A stretch of DNA of 64,000 nucleotides from JANMEB01 sp041745295 (GTDB taxonomy: Bacteria > Planctomycetota > Planctomycetia > Pirellulales > Pirellulaceae): positions 62,001-126,000 of the forward strand of contig JBGTJE010000053.1 in assembly GCA_041745295.1 (NCBI GenBank), given 5' to 3'. The notes below the pieces were generated by a model. It searched no databases, was not told the DNA's origin, and worked only from the letters and a program-made list of their open reading frames with translations. Shown piece after piece: positions 8,915-18,313 of this stretch. Numbering within the stretch: position 1 is the stretch's first letter; each line of letters starts with the position of its first letter. The translations under genes were made by a program, and so were the position numbers.

Positions 8915-10150
8915 TCAAAGCTCGCTGTTTTTGGCGGCGACAGGCCTGACCAGATTGGAGCAGAGCTGTTCAAACTCCATGGCATGCTCTACGCGATTGA
9001 AATATTGACAAACGTACTTCCGAGCATTTTTTCCCATTTGTTGCGATTCATCAGGATGGCGGAATAGCCAGAGGACCTTTTCCGCCAAGTCCGCGTCATT
9101 TCCCGGGCTGACAAAAATGCCTGCCGATCCATTTTCGATGACTTGGCGGATCACGCCATCGATCGCAAGCAAAGTCGGCCGACCTGCAGCCATGTAATCA
9201 AAAACTTTGTTTGGGTAAGTCGAACCGAACATGGGAATGTTCTGTAGCGCCGCCAGACACGCATCAGCCGCCCCAAGGAAATAACGAATCTGAGACTTGG
9301 GATGCACGCCGGCCAGGATGACATTCGTCAGGCCAAGGTTCTTGATCTGTTCTATGATTTGGTCCTTCGACTTTCCGTCGCCCACCAATAGGAATCGGAT
9401 TTCATTGAAGTCTTTCAGGCGATCGGCTGCGCGAATAATTACAGGAATGTCGTTCGCGGGCCCCATCGCGCCTGCGTACGCCACCACGAACTTCCCTTGC
9501 AAATGGTACGTTTCTCGAATGGACGCTCCTTGTTCGGCCGGATCGAACATCGTCGGATCGACACCGTTGGGGATCAGGGTGATTTTTTCTCGTGGCACAC
9601 CCTTGCTCTGAACATGGGCGATGTATGCCGGAGAATTCACCAGGACATGCGTACAGCGGTGATACAGGAACTTTTCAACCCAACGCGCTAGATAGATTAG
9701 GGTCCGTGACTTTAGAATTCCCATTTCTATGGCAAAGTCAGGCCATAAGTCGCGAACCTCGAGCAAGAAGGGGCGGCGTTTGAAGAAGGCGACTAAATAG
9801 GCGGCCAAGGCTTGAAACAGCGACGGGGTCGTGCCGATCACCAAGTCTACTTTTCTTTGGCGCAGGCCATGCCAAAACGCGCCAAACATGTGGTACACAA
9901 AGGCCACGACCCGCAGCGTGTAACTCTTATGAATAAAAGCCGGCATCGACGCGCGCACGACCCGAATCCCATCGACGGTTTCAACCTTGCGCTCCTTAGC
10001 AAACTTTTTGGCGTCCAAGTAATTGACATCGCTGCCGATAACCGTGAACTGGTGACCCTGCGATACGCAGTACCTGGCGAATTCATAGTGCCTCGTTCCG
10101 CCCGCCGAATCGGCGCTGACGAAGACATGATGGATGAGTAGAAAGTGCAT
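8915..10150 (-). CDS. glycosyltransferase family 4 (WbuB-like)
   Basis: GT-B fold glycosyltransferase of 411 residues. The N-terminal domain starts MHFLLIHHVFV with a GGTRHYEFA donor-domain loop. The C-terminal GT4 domain shows YAGAMGPANDIP near 235, LVGDGKSKD, the acceptor/donor E-x7-E region replaced by PNKVFDYMAAGRPTL, and GIFVSPGND. It resembles the WbuB/WcaI type that adds deoxy-amino sugars. The start overlaps the stop of the heparinase-like gene by one base (TAATG). Donor and acceptor sugar cannot be read from the sequence. Confidence 0.85.
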   Translation of the reverse strand: MHFLLIHHVFVSADSAGGTRHYEFARYCVSQGHQFTVIGSDVNYLDAKKFAKERKVETVDGIRVVRASMPAFIHKSYTLRVVAFVYHMFGAFWHGLRQRKVDLVIGTTPSLFQALAAYLVAFFKRRPFLLEVRDLWPDFAIEMGILKSRTLIYLARWVEKFLYHRCTHVLVNSPAYIAHVQSKGVPREKITLIPNGVDPTMFDPAEQGASIRETYHLQGKFVVAYAGAMGPANDIPVIIRAADRLKDFNEIRFLLVGDGKSKDQIIEQIKNLGLTNVILAGVHPKSQIRYFLGAADACLAALQNIPMFGSTYPNKVFDYMAAGRPTLLAIDGVIRQVIENGSAGIFVSPGNDADLAEKVLWLFRHPDESQQMGKNARKYVCQYFNRVEHAMEFEQLCSNLVRPVAAKNSEL

Positions 10151-12366
10151 TAGGTTTCTATTTCTTCGCTAAACAATCCGATTGATTTGACGTTTTGAAT
10201 TAGTATTTCCGATTGGGGTCGCACGGCGACCAGGATTTGCAGTTGTTCGCTCTCAATTCGCAGGTCGTCATCCGAAAAGGTCACCGAAAGGTAGCCCGCT
10301 GCCGCCGCCTGGACGGGGCAAAAGATACTGACAAAAAGAGCCTTGGTTGTTGGCGGCGCGTTCGTCTCCAAGGAGAGTGCTGGTCGACAACTGAGATATC
10401 GATTGGCGAACCAACCCCGGGGAGTTTGTTCGCAACCCATTTTTTCGTTCATTGTTGATTTTGGCGTGGACGACTCGATCTGGAGCATCCACGCTTGCGC
10501 ATGGTCCGCCAATTCCCAGCGGTTCAAATTCGTGTTTCGACAAAACCGGGAATCAATCAACCAGTGAAGTCTGGTTGCGACTGGCGAAGGACAATCGATC
10601 TGATCGATGATCAGCCAGAAATCGCCAGGAAACTGCCCAATGGCACGACGATGAATGACTTCCCCGGAGGCAACCGTTCGATCGGTGCGGTAGCCTTGAA
10701 GCAAACTGGATCGACCTGATTTTGACGAACCGAAATGGGCCAGCTTGCTTTGCGGCCATCGGTCGAACAGAAACGGCCCAAGCTGTTTCGCGGGTTCTCT
10801 GTCGTTGATCAGTACGGAGTTGTGATACCTGCTGAGCGCCAACGGCACGCCAGCATATTTGCCTTGGCCGTTGTATGAAAACGTTCCCGGATCGATTGCC
10901 AAATTGGTGCCGTCACTCCAGAGATCAACATGAAATGCATCGAGATGGGCTGGACGGTGTCGGGACAAACCGCAGCGAAAGGCCAAGTGGCTATGATCAC
11001 CCGCGAGGACCGACAAACCGCCTTGTCCAGCGACAAAATGTTCCGCGGAGATCGGTTCATGGGGTGCCTCAGCAAGTGCTTGGCCCAACCAAAAACGTTC
11101 TTCGTCCCAAGCTCCCGCAGGGAATGGGACTTTGCCCAAGCCTATGGCCGAGGACGATTGTAATGCGGGGCGAAAATCATCGTAGGCAGCATTGCTCAGA
11201 GGAAGCACGAGCGAACCGTCATCGTTGCCATAACGCGGAGCCAGACCGGAGACGGGATCGACCCAGCGCTGCATGAAATGCACCGCCTGTCGATACCGCG
11301 CCATCGCCCGCGCTGAAAAACATTCACCGTTTTTGCCACCCAAGGCGACACAGAACGTAATGATCTGAATGGCCAAGCGATGATAGTTCGCCGAGTACTG
11401 GACAAAGCCACCGTCGTCAAAAAACAGCCGAATAATCTGTTCGTCCAAGGCCTTCCAGCCCAGCTGTCTCCAATGCGGGGCGCGTTTTAGCTCCGGATAC
11501 AACACTCCGATCATCCACAGCCCGGCGGCTTCGGAAATCGAATGGTTGTTGCATTGCCTGATCGCGTAGCTGAAGTACTTCTCGATCCTCATTCCGGAAA
11601 CATGCATTAAACGGGAAATGGTCGTCAAGCGCTCTGCCGAAACACCGGGCGATTTTCCAAATGCCCAGACGCCGAAGGTGATCGCGATGGCTCGCAGCGC
11701 AGTCTCCTGACCACATTTCCAATTGATCCCGACATTTCCTGGATTCCGCTGACACCAATCGTCAACAAGCCGCCAGAACAATTGCGAACAACGCTCGTCT
11801 TTAGTCCGCGAATAAATCCGCAACAAATGAAATACAAACGAGAAGCGGCTCAACTCCCAAATCGCTTTCACGTCGCCAAAGTGGAATTCGTCAAGTTGGC
11901 TGAAGTGTCCCGTATGGGGACCCCGACGATTAAAAAAGGGATTTTGAAACCAATCCGGCGGGCAGCCCATTTCGACTTGTTTGTCCGAAAAGTACACGAA
12001 CCGACCCGCCAGCAGATCCTCCAAACGGCGTTCCCATTCCGCCCGAGTTGGTTCCCCTGCCCAAGTGGCGAAGTTCGCCGTGGGAATCCTTTCAAACAGA
12101 AACTGGATTGACCGTTCACCGCGGAAGGCGAAGAAATGCTCCGCATCGCGCCATGTCTGCACTTCCGAAATGGAATCTAGCGCCACTGCGTCAAATGTGA
12201 CTTCAGGTAATCGCAGTCGAGTAAGCCCCGATTTGTCGGCTGCCAATTTGCGCAATCGATACCACAACCAACCCACTCCCAAGCGACGAGTCGCGGCGAA
12301 CAAACCGAGAACGCGACGATAGTTAGTGGCCATGAGGGGCGTCAATCCAAAACAAAGAGCTGGCAT
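10150..12366 (-). CDS. heparinase II/III family protein (alginate lyase-like)
   Basis: Protein of about 738 residues with an N-terminal alpha/alpha-toroid (NNHSISEAAGLWMIGVLYPEL; DDGGFVQYSANYHR) and a C-terminal beta-sandwich (HVDLWSDGTNLAIDPGTFSYNG). Such proteins recur in Gram-negative exopolysaccharide loci beside GT4 enzymes and a bi-domain oxidoreductase. The family includes uronate-polymer lyases, so it may trim or release the polymer, but the activity is not shown. No clear signal peptide is visible, which is odd for a lyase. The start is uncertain: ATG at 12366, or the internal ATG at 12333. Neither has a good ribosome binding site. Confidence 0.82.
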   Translation of the reverse strand: MPALCFGLTPLMATNYRRVLGLFAATRRLGVGWLWYRLRKLAADKSGLTRLRLPEVTFDAVALDSISEVQTWRDAEHFFAFRGERSIQFLFERIPTANFATWAGEPTRAEWERRLEDLLAGRFVYFSDKQVEMGCPPDWFQNPFFNRRGPHTGHFSQLDEFHFGDVKAIWELSRFSFVFHLLRIYSRTKDERCSQLFWRLVDDWCQRNPGNVGINWKCGQETALRAIAITFGVWAFGKSPGVSAERLTTISRLMHVSGMRIEKYFSYAIRQCNNHSISEAAGLWMIGVLYPELKRAPHWRQLGWKALDEQIIRLFFDDGGFVQYSANYHRLAIQIITFCVALGGKNGECFSARAMARYRQAVHFMQRWVDPVSGLAPRYGNDDGSLVLPLSNAAYDDFRPALQSSSAIGLGKVPFPAGAWDEERFWLGQALAEAPHEPISAEHFVAGQGGLSVLAGDHSHLAFRCGLSRHRPAHLDAFHVDLWSDGTNLAIDPGTFSYNGQGKYAGVPLALSRYHNSVLINDREPAKQLGPFLFDRWPQSKLAHFGSSKSGRSSLLQGYRTDRTVASGEVIHRRAIGQFPGDFWLIIDQIDCPSPVATRLHWLIDSRFCRNTNLNRWELADHAQAWMLQIESSTPKSTMNEKMGCEQTPRGWFANRYLSCRPALSLETNAPPTTKALFVSIFCPVQAAAAGYLSVTFSDDDLRIESEQLQILVAVRPQSEILIQNVKSIGLFSEEIET

Positions 12367-12423
12367 TGTTCTAAATTCAAATGGAATAAAACACGAACGA
12401 TAAACGGGTGGTGGATTCGGCGG

Positions 12424-13119
12424 TCACTTCTCGCGAGCAACGTCGCGCAAATTGGCAATTTCACTTCCCTGATCGGGTTCGGGCAAGCCCGAAAAAAGTC
12501 GCTTGTAAATCAAACTCTGTGGAAACAAAACAACCCAGCCCGTGCAAAACAGGATTTTCAGATCCAGCCAAAACGATTGATTCTCGATGTACCACAGCTC
12601 CAATTTGCCTTTGTACGGCGCGATCTCCTCGACGTAGCAACGGCGAATTTCCTTTTTGCGTCGCTCCAAAAGCTTCTCTTCGTCGCGAAACACAATCGAA
12701 CCAATTCCGGTCAGGCCGGGTTTGACCGCCACGATTTTTTTCTGGACGTGCTCTGGATACATTTCGAAGCTCACGGGGACGAGCGGTCGCCAGCCCACCA
12801 AGGACATGTCGCCTCGCAGGACGTTGATGAGTTGCGGGAGTTCATTGATTTTGCTTTTGCGCAGGAGGCGGCCGATCGGCAGAACGCGAGGATCATTCTT
12901 GATCGTAATATCTTTGGTTCCGGCGGTTTCACTCCCCACGCGCATGGTCACAAACTTGAAGACGCGGAACAATCGCCCATGCAACCCGACGCGCATTTGC
13001 GGGTACCAGACGTTCCCCTCACCCGAAAGGCGCAGAATCAGTGCAACGATCAGTCCAAACGGCAAAAGTACCACCAAGGCGGCAGCGGCAATCAAAATAT
13101 CCAAAGCTCGCTTCATCAT
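12424..13119 (-). CDS. initiating sugar-phosphate transferase (WcaJ/PglC-like)
   Basis: Monotopic membrane phosphoglycosyltransferase of about 231 residues that loads the first sugar-1-phosphate on undecaprenyl phosphate. It has one N-terminal hydrophobic segment (residues 8-30) and the family core: RVGLHGRLFRVFKFVTM, RLLRKSKINELPQLINVLRG and DMSLVGWRP (usually GPRP). It lacks the long N-terminal membrane part of WbaP, so it is the short type. Two adjacent ATGs (13119, 13116) directly follow the stop of the dehydratase gene. It is the only initiating transferase seen in the window. Confidence 0.92.
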   Translation of the reverse strand: MMKRALDILIAAAALVVLLPFGLIVALILRLSGEGNVWYPQMRVGLHGRLFRVFKFVTMRVGSETAGTKDITIKNDPRVLPIGRLLRKSKINELPQLINVLRGDMSLVGWRPLVPVSFEMYPEHVQKKIVAVKPGLTGIGSIVFRDEEKLLERRKKEIRRCYVEEIAPYKGKLELWYIENQSFWLDLKILFCTGWVVLFPQSLIYKRLFSGLPEPDQGSEIANLRDVAREK

Positions 13120-13120
13120 G

Positions 13121-14314
13121 TTACATTTTTTGATCGAGGTTTCGTTGTTTTTCTTCGTGGTGAAACGCCGGCAAGGTATCACAAAAGAGATCAACCAGTT
13201 CCGGTTTGGTCCATTTACCCTGCTGAAGCATTTCGTCGACACGATCCGCGAAGTGCTGCAAGCGGCCCAGCTCCACGTGATGTTTCGGTCGAACTACGCC
13301 CATTTGAGCGAACCTCGCGAAATCAACCAACTCGTTTTCCATGTAAAACTCTTCACAGTCCTTCTCACCCGTCGTGTCGCTGGGGAAGAACAAGCAAGGC
13401 CATTTTTTTTGCCTGATCAACTCGCCGGCGAGCGCCCGGGCTTCGTCCTCGCTGCCACATTCTGCAGGCTCCCAACCATGCTGCTTTAAAAAACGTACCG
13501 CGATATCCGATAATCGCATTAAGTCGGTTTCCTGGCTCAATTTCGGGAAAAAGATGTCATTCGGCTCGCCGAGCAGCGTCGAAAACAAGCATAACGTGGC
13601 CGCTTCGTCACTCGTTACAAAATACCTGCGGACATCATTCGGGGCGGCGATGGGTTGACGTTTTTCCACGCGGCGACGGAATCCGTCCAGCAGGCTACCG
13701 TCGGAAAAGGCCACGTTGGCAAACCGCGCGCTGGAAATTTCCACTTCTGATGACTTGGCTTGCAGGAACAACTCCATGATCCGTTTGGAAGCCCCCATCA
13801 TGTTGACCGGGTTGGAGGCTTTGTCCGTCGATACGCAAAAGAGCTTCCGCCCGTTCGCCTGAATCGCCGCGTTCGCACAGCGTATGGCCGCATAAATATT
13901 GACCCGAATCAGCCGCATTAAGGTGAATGGGTCTTTCTCACTGCGGACGTGTTTCAAGGCGGAAAAGTTGAGAACGTAATCGTAACCCGGAGACTGGTCG
14001 ATAAAGGAGTCAAATTCCCGGCTCAAGCAATCGATCGCAAACGTCGCAAAGTCGCCGGAGATATATCCCAGAGTTGAGCGAATATCGCGAACCAACTCGA
14101 CGAGATTGTTTTCGCTCAAGTCGACCACATGTAGCACGCGGGGATTCGCCGCAAATAGCCGCTTGACCACCGCGCTGCCGATCGACCCGGCGCCGCCCAC
14201 GACGAGAAACCGGGACGACGCAATCCTTTGTGCAAGCTCCGCGCCCCATTTCGCCATCTCTCCTTGAAACAGCGGCTCGGTACGGCCAACGAGTTGAAGA
14301 ATATTGCTTAGCAT
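13121..14314 (-). CDS. CapD/FlaA1-like nucleotide-sugar 4,6-dehydratase
   Basis: Soluble SDR of 397 residues (Polysacc_synt_2 type). GGAGSIGSAVV lies near residue 40; the active-site stretch is STDKASNPVNMMGASKR, where Met replaces the usual Tyr of YxxxK, as is normal in the FlaA1/CapD/PglF family. The expected reaction is dehydration of UDP-GlcNAc to a 4-keto-6-deoxy sugar, a first step towards bacillosamine, QuiNAc or legionaminic acid. A LegC-like aminotransferase at 16988-18220 could use its product. The N-terminal membrane helices of PglF are missing. Confidence 0.82.
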   Translation of the reverse strand: MLSNILQLVGRTEPLFQGEMAKWGAELAQRIASSRFLVVGGAGSIGSAVVKRLFAANPRVLHVVDLSENNLVELVRDIRSTLGYISGDFATFAIDCLSREFDSFIDQSPGYDYVLNFSALKHVRSEKDPFTLMRLIRVNIYAAIRCANAAIQANGRKLFCVSTDKASNPVNMMGASKRIMELFLQAKSSEVEISSARFANVAFSDGSLLDGFRRRVEKRQPIAAPNDVRRYFVTSDEAATLCLFSTLLGEPNDIFFPKLSQETDLMRLSDIAVRFLKQHGWEPAECGSEDEARALAGELIRQKKWPCLFFPSDTTGEKDCEEFYMENELVDFARFAQMGVVRPKHHVELGRLQHFADRVDEMLQQGKWTKPELVDLFCDTLPAFHHEEKQRNLDQKM

Positions 14315-14338
14315 CTGAGCCCAATAATCAATACTGAT

Positions 14339-15010
14339 TCACGACCCACTTACAATAATTCCAATGTCGCTTAACGACTTGACAACGTATTTCGGATACT
14401 GGTGCCTTGAAAACTCGCCTTGCTGGCTGTGAATATTCCTGCCGTCATCAAGTAATCCGATTGTATTCCAACCTAATCGATTTGGCGTAACAAAGTCCTT
14501 GTGGAAGTTGTCCCCGACATAAACATAACGGCAATTTGCGAATCTCGACTCAAACGCAACATAGTTTTCCTCAGCAGGTTTCTCAGTTCCAAAGGACTCA
14601 GATATGACTATCATGTGAAACAATTCATATATTGCCAACGCATGTAGCTTGTTATTCTGCGTCTCGTCCCGACCGTCAGTGATGACACCCAATTTCGCGC
14701 CGCTGACACTTAATTGGCGGAGGAGCTTTTCCGCGCCACACGATAAAGCAATGTTTGGTTTATGGTATCGATATTGCCTAACTAAGTCGCATATTTCGAC
14801 TGGTAAGGAATGGCGATTCTTGAGGAGCCCAAGGGCCTCCTTGCCTTGCAGGTAATCCACCCACATTTCGTCGAAGACATCGATTTTGGTTAGTGGGAAA
14901 ACGGTTTCCGAAATCCGGCGGAACGCAGATCGAACAAAGTCCACCTCTTTGTAAAGAGTATCGTCCAAATCGAAAACAACAACCGTTTTTGAATCAACGC
15001 TCAGAAGCAT
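14339..15010 (-). CDS. HAD-family hydrolase
   Basis: HAD phosphatase of 223 residues. Motif I is VFDLDDTLYKE near residue 13, motif II ITDGRDETQNN near 110, the Lys lies in GTEKPAEENY and motif IV is YVGDNFHKDF. The substrate is unknown; phosphosugars are likely given the setting. Its start overlaps the end of the ATP-grasp gene by 17 bases, so the two are coupled and may act on the same compound. Confidence 0.8.
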   Translation of the reverse strand: MLLSVDSKTVVVFDLDDTLYKEVDFVRSAFRRISETVFPLTKIDVFDEMWVDYLQGKEALGLLKNRHSLPVEICDLVRQYRYHKPNIALSCGAEKLLRQLSVSGAKLGVITDGRDETQNNKLHALAIYELFHMIVISESFGTEKPAEENYVAFESRFANCRYVYVGDNFHKDFVTPNRLGWNTIGLLDDGRNIHSQQGEFSRHQYPKYVVKSLSDIGIIVSGS

Positions 15011-15968
15011 GAATAATCATTTCGTTGTCGTACCGGAGCAGAAGAAGGCCCTCTTCCCACTCATCAAAAAACTGTAACTCGCGATCGAACAAGTACTCCT
15101 GAATCAACATCGCGGGATAATTGGCTCCTGCCAAATAGCTAAGAGGGTAACCTCCGCCAAATCTCGGATTAATCTCGATGCCAACGACCTCGCTCGTTTC
15201 TTTCTCCAGGAACACCTGAAGTGTGATGCAGCCTCTGGCGCCATCGAGCGTTTTGAGCTTCGCATTTACGGCCTCAAAAACATGGTTTCGCACCGTCAAG
15301 CCTTTATTGATCTCCCCACCGCGGACCGCAATCCTTCGTCTCGGAACTGCGCATTTTAAACGGGAGTTGCGGTCGTAGTATAGGTCGACTGAATACTCGT
15401 CAAACAAACTGGGCTGCAAGTACTCCTGGTGGATAAACCGACTGCAATCGGCAATGTATGGTGATAGTTGCTCTTTCTTTGTGACGATGTATATATCTTT
15501 ACTGCTGCTACCGTCTACCGGTTTGGCAAAAAGAGGAAATTGAGGATTCTGAAGGTCGACGTGCTTGGGAACGCGAAGTCCAAGTGCTTGAAACAGAGAA
15601 ATGGTCGCATTCTTGTTTCGACATGTCGAGACAAACGAGGGGTCGGAGATGACAAGTGCTATGTTTTCTTTCGCGAACAATGGTCGGTGCTCTGCCAACA
15701 ACTTTAGTTCAGTGTCGATGGTCGGCACTACCATGCCGACATTATTGCGGGAACAGATGTCCAAGAGAGTAGGGATATAATCAGAATCCGAAAACTTGCC
15801 GGTCGCAAACGACTTATGAGCAACACGACACGCAGCCGAAAAGTCCGGCTCTAGATCCGTAGCGAGTACTTTGGCATGACTGCCCAACAACCGCTGGGCT
15901 TGATCCTTGAAATGGTTAACGAGAGAAACCCGCCTGTTTGCCGAACAGATAAGAATATTGTTCCTCAT
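14994..15968 (-). CDS. ATP-grasp family ligase
   Basis: Protein of 324 residues with a pre-ATP-grasp Rossmann-like N-terminus (NILICSANRRVSL), a central ATP-binding part (PLFAKPVDGSSSKDIYIV) and the metal/ATP site EINPRFGGGYPLS near residue 275. ATP-grasp enzymes join a carboxylate to an amine or thiol through an acyl phosphate. Next to sugar genes it could attach an amino acid or another acyl group to an amino sugar, but this is inference. It is coupled to the HAD gene downstream. Confidence 0.8.
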   Translation of the reverse strand: MRNNILICSANRRVSLVNHFKDQAQRLLGSHAKVLATDLEPDFSAACRVAHKSFATGKFSDSDYIPTLLDICSRNNVGMVVPTIDTELKLLAEHRPLFAKENIALVISDPSFVSTCRNKNATISLFQALGLRVPKHVDLQNPQFPLFAKPVDGSSSKDIYIVTKKEQLSPYIADCSRFIHQEYLQPSLFDEYSVDLYYDRNSRLKCAVPRRRIAVRGGEINKGLTVRNHVFEAVNAKLKTLDGARGCITLQVFLEKETSEVVGIEINPRFGGGYPLSYLAGANYPAMLIQEYLFDRELQFFDEWEEGLLLLRYDNEMIIHASER

Positions 15969-16079
15969 GGATTAGATCTCACTAGGATACCAAACAGCGG
16001 CCAGAAGAAATCAAGGAGGCGTATCTTGAGTCTCGTGGACATTGTGATTCCGATCGGTTTGTTACAAACCTCGGCCCAT

Positions 16080-16904
16080 TCACGAAATAGAAAGCTGGGT
16101 CAACAACTCGGCGTGTTTAGCATGATGGAGGCAGAAGGTATTGCCTCGAACCTCGCTGTGGCTCTTTCGCTTTTTGCAATGCGCATCGAGCAGCACGTAA
16201 CCAAACGAGGATAAAAACTCGGCGACTTCATCGCAATTATTTGTAATTTCAACCATCAGGGCCGCCTTTGCTAATGTGAGAGTTGATTCCATTCCTTTGA
16301 GGGCAAAAAGTTCAGCTCCTTCAATGTCGATCTTCACAAAATTTGGGCTCAACGCATGTTGGCTAATAAAGGTATCGAGTTTTACAGACTCAACTTGAGT
16401 TTTCGTCAGGGAAGATTGAGTAAAGGCAAGCTTCTGATTGGCAGAAAAAACACGATAGTCTGGTAGGATGGAGTTGTTCTGCCCTGTTAGGTCATCCAGA
16501 TAGAAGGAAGTCAACCCATCACGATCGGAGACTGCCTTTGGGACGATTCTTATATTGGGGAATCGTTCGGTGTTTTGCCGCAAATACGGTAAATTGTTCT
16601 CCCCCGGCTCAAAAACATATACAAGTCCACGGGCCCCCACGAGCTGCGAGAAATATTGACTTACGTATCCGATGTGGCCACCGATCTCCACGACTAGATC
16701 CGAGGGTTGAATAAGCCGCTTAAACGAATTCATTGTTGCTTTCTCGCGATTCCCACCGTGATACCAATAACCCTTATGCGTAAACGCATGTAGCCTAAAG
16801 GACTGTTTTGTATAGTGGTGATTTATTGTGATATCACCGGGATTAGCCCACTTCAAAAGTGGTAGGAGTATCCTTCGGAGCAAGGGGATTTTGAACAAAC
16901 GCAT
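16080..16904 (-). CDS. FkbM-family methyltransferase
   Basis: SAM-dependent methyltransferase of about 274 residues. The SAM site is VEIGGHIGYVSQYF near residue 90, followed by YVFEPGENN and the FkbM signature SVKLDTFI...FVKIDIEGAE. The family O-methylates sugars or polyketides. The ATG at 16904 has GAGTG 7 bases upstream and is preferred to a TTG at 16919. The gene lies between the ATP-grasp gene and the LegC-like aminotransferase gene. Confidence 0.85.
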   Translation of the reverse strand: MRLFKIPLLRRILLPLLKWANPGDITINHHYTKQSFRLHAFTHKGYWYHGGNREKATMNSFKRLIQPSDLVVEIGGHIGYVSQYFSQLVGARGLVYVFEPGENNLPYLRQNTERFPNIRIVPKAVSDRDGLTSFYLDDLTGQNNSILPDYRVFSANQKLAFTQSSLTKTQVESVKLDTFISQHALSPNFVKIDIEGAELFALKGMESTLTLAKAALMVEITNNCDEVAEFLSSFGYVLLDAHCKKRKSHSEVRGNTFCLHHAKHAELLTQLSIS

Positions 16905-16987
16905 GGGTATGTCACTCAATTGTTTTCTATCGTTGGACGACGACCCACGGTCAGGTAGCTGGATGCAGGTCGTTTACCCGGCAAAAA

Positions 16988-18220
16988 TTAGTGCTCAACA
17001 CGGGGTCGTTTCGCTAATTTGGGTCCAACGGAACGCAGATTGGAACTGCTCGGCAAGTTGATAAGCCGCTCGGAGATCAACTCGGTCACGTGAAGGTCCG
17101 GCATGCGCGGGCACGTGGCGTATATTGGTAATTGGTGCATCGGCTTCCACACCGGCCGCGAAATCACCCCCTGTTGGTGCAGTTTTGCCAGGAGCACGTC
17201 ACGCTGCTCAAGCCCAGGCGAGTCGAGGATAATCGCATTCAGCCAGTAGTTGCTGCGGCAGCCGGAGGGCTCGGAGAGAACCCGAACATTGGTTCCCTTG
17301 AACGCCGCAATGTAAGCGGCCGCCAACTCGCGCTTTGCCTCCAGCAATCGCGGCAGGTCTTCCATTTGAGAGCACCCCAAGGCCGCATTCAAATTCGGCA
17401 AACGATAGTTGTACGCGACCACATCGTGAATGAACTCCCAGGGATGTGGCAGCTTGCCGGTCGTCGTCAAATGCTTGGCTTGTTTGGCCAAGGTTTCGTC
17501 GTTGGCGAGGATGATGCCGCCACCCCCTGTCGTGATAGTCTTGTTGCCATTGAAACTTAAGATGCCGAGTTTCCCAAAATTACCAACATGGGTCGGCCCG
17601 AAATACGAACCGATTCCTTCCGCCGCGTCCTCAACAAAAGTGATCTGAAACTGCCGGCAAATTTCCCGAAGCTCCTCCACGTCAAACGGATGCCCGAACG
17701 CATGCACACCGATGAGAGCGGTAATTCTCCTCTGGGTAAAGCGATTGACTGGAGAACCGTTCTTGGCGACAAGCACATCCTTCAAGTAATCCCTCAAGCG
17801 GCCAACATCGCAACCCAAGTGTCGCTCATTGATTTCGACAAAATGGGGAACGGCACCCAAGTAGCTCACGGCGTTGGCGGTGGCAATAAACGTCAGCGAT
17901 GGCATCAGCACTTCGCTGCCATATTCAACTCCGCACAGTTGCAGGGCAACTTGCAGCGCCGCTGTTCCATTGACAGTGGCGATTGCCTGTCGGGCCCCAG
18001 TAAACTCCGCAACCATCGTTTCGAATTTGGTGACATACGTCCCGACCGAAGAGACCCAGTTCGTATCCAGGCAATCTTTGACATACGTCCAGGCACTCGG
18101 ACCGATTTCCGGAACATGCAATTGCGCGGGGAGATTGTCACGGCCGATGACCGCGACAAGCCGGGCAATGATTTCATCGTGCGTAATTACTTGAACGGTC
18201 TCAGAGACTGTTTGGCTCAT
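16988..18220 (-). CDS. LegC-like PLP-dependent sugar aminotransferase
   Basis: DegT/DnrJ/EryC1 aminotransferase of 410 residues. The PLP lysine is in SFNGNKTITTGGGG; upstream are TVNGTAALQVAL and FVEDAAEGIGS. The N-terminal layout (PEIGPSAWTYVKDCLDTNWVSS) is that of the LegC group, which aminates C4 of UDP-4-keto-6-deoxy-GlcNAc in the legionaminic acid route. It pairs logically with the dehydratase at 13121 and the nonulosonate genes at 53-56 kb. The length matches the family. Confidence 0.85.
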   Translation of the reverse strand: MSQTVSETVQVITHDEIIARLVAVIGRDNLPAQLHVPEIGPSAWTYVKDCLDTNWVSSVGTYVTKFETMVAEFTGARQAIATVNGTAALQVALQLCGVEYGSEVLMPSLTFIATANAVSYLGAVPHFVEINERHLGCDVGRLRDYLKDVLVAKNGSPVNRFTQRRITALIGVHAFGHPFDVEELREICRQFQITFVEDAAEGIGSYFGPTHVGNFGKLGILSFNGNKTITTGGGGIILANDETLAKQAKHLTTTGKLPHPWEFIHDVVAYNYRLPNLNAALGCSQMEDLPRLLEAKRELAAAYIAAFKGTNVRVLSEPSGCRSNYWLNAIILDSPGLEQRDVLLAKLHQQGVISRPVWKPMHQLPIYATCPRMPDLHVTELISERLINLPSSSNLRSVGPKLAKRPRVEH

Positions 18221-18313
18221 TCGTAGGCAGCTACCAAGTTGGAAGGAACTGAACTGGTTGGATGGTGAACTCGTCTTCTTCGCATTCGGTTGACGGCGAT
18301 ATTCGTAGCGTCA

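Noticed and set aside
13121..14314. inactive SDR because YxxxK reads MGASK
   Set aside because: Met at this position is normal for the FlaA1/CapD/PglF dehydratases, so it is not a defect.
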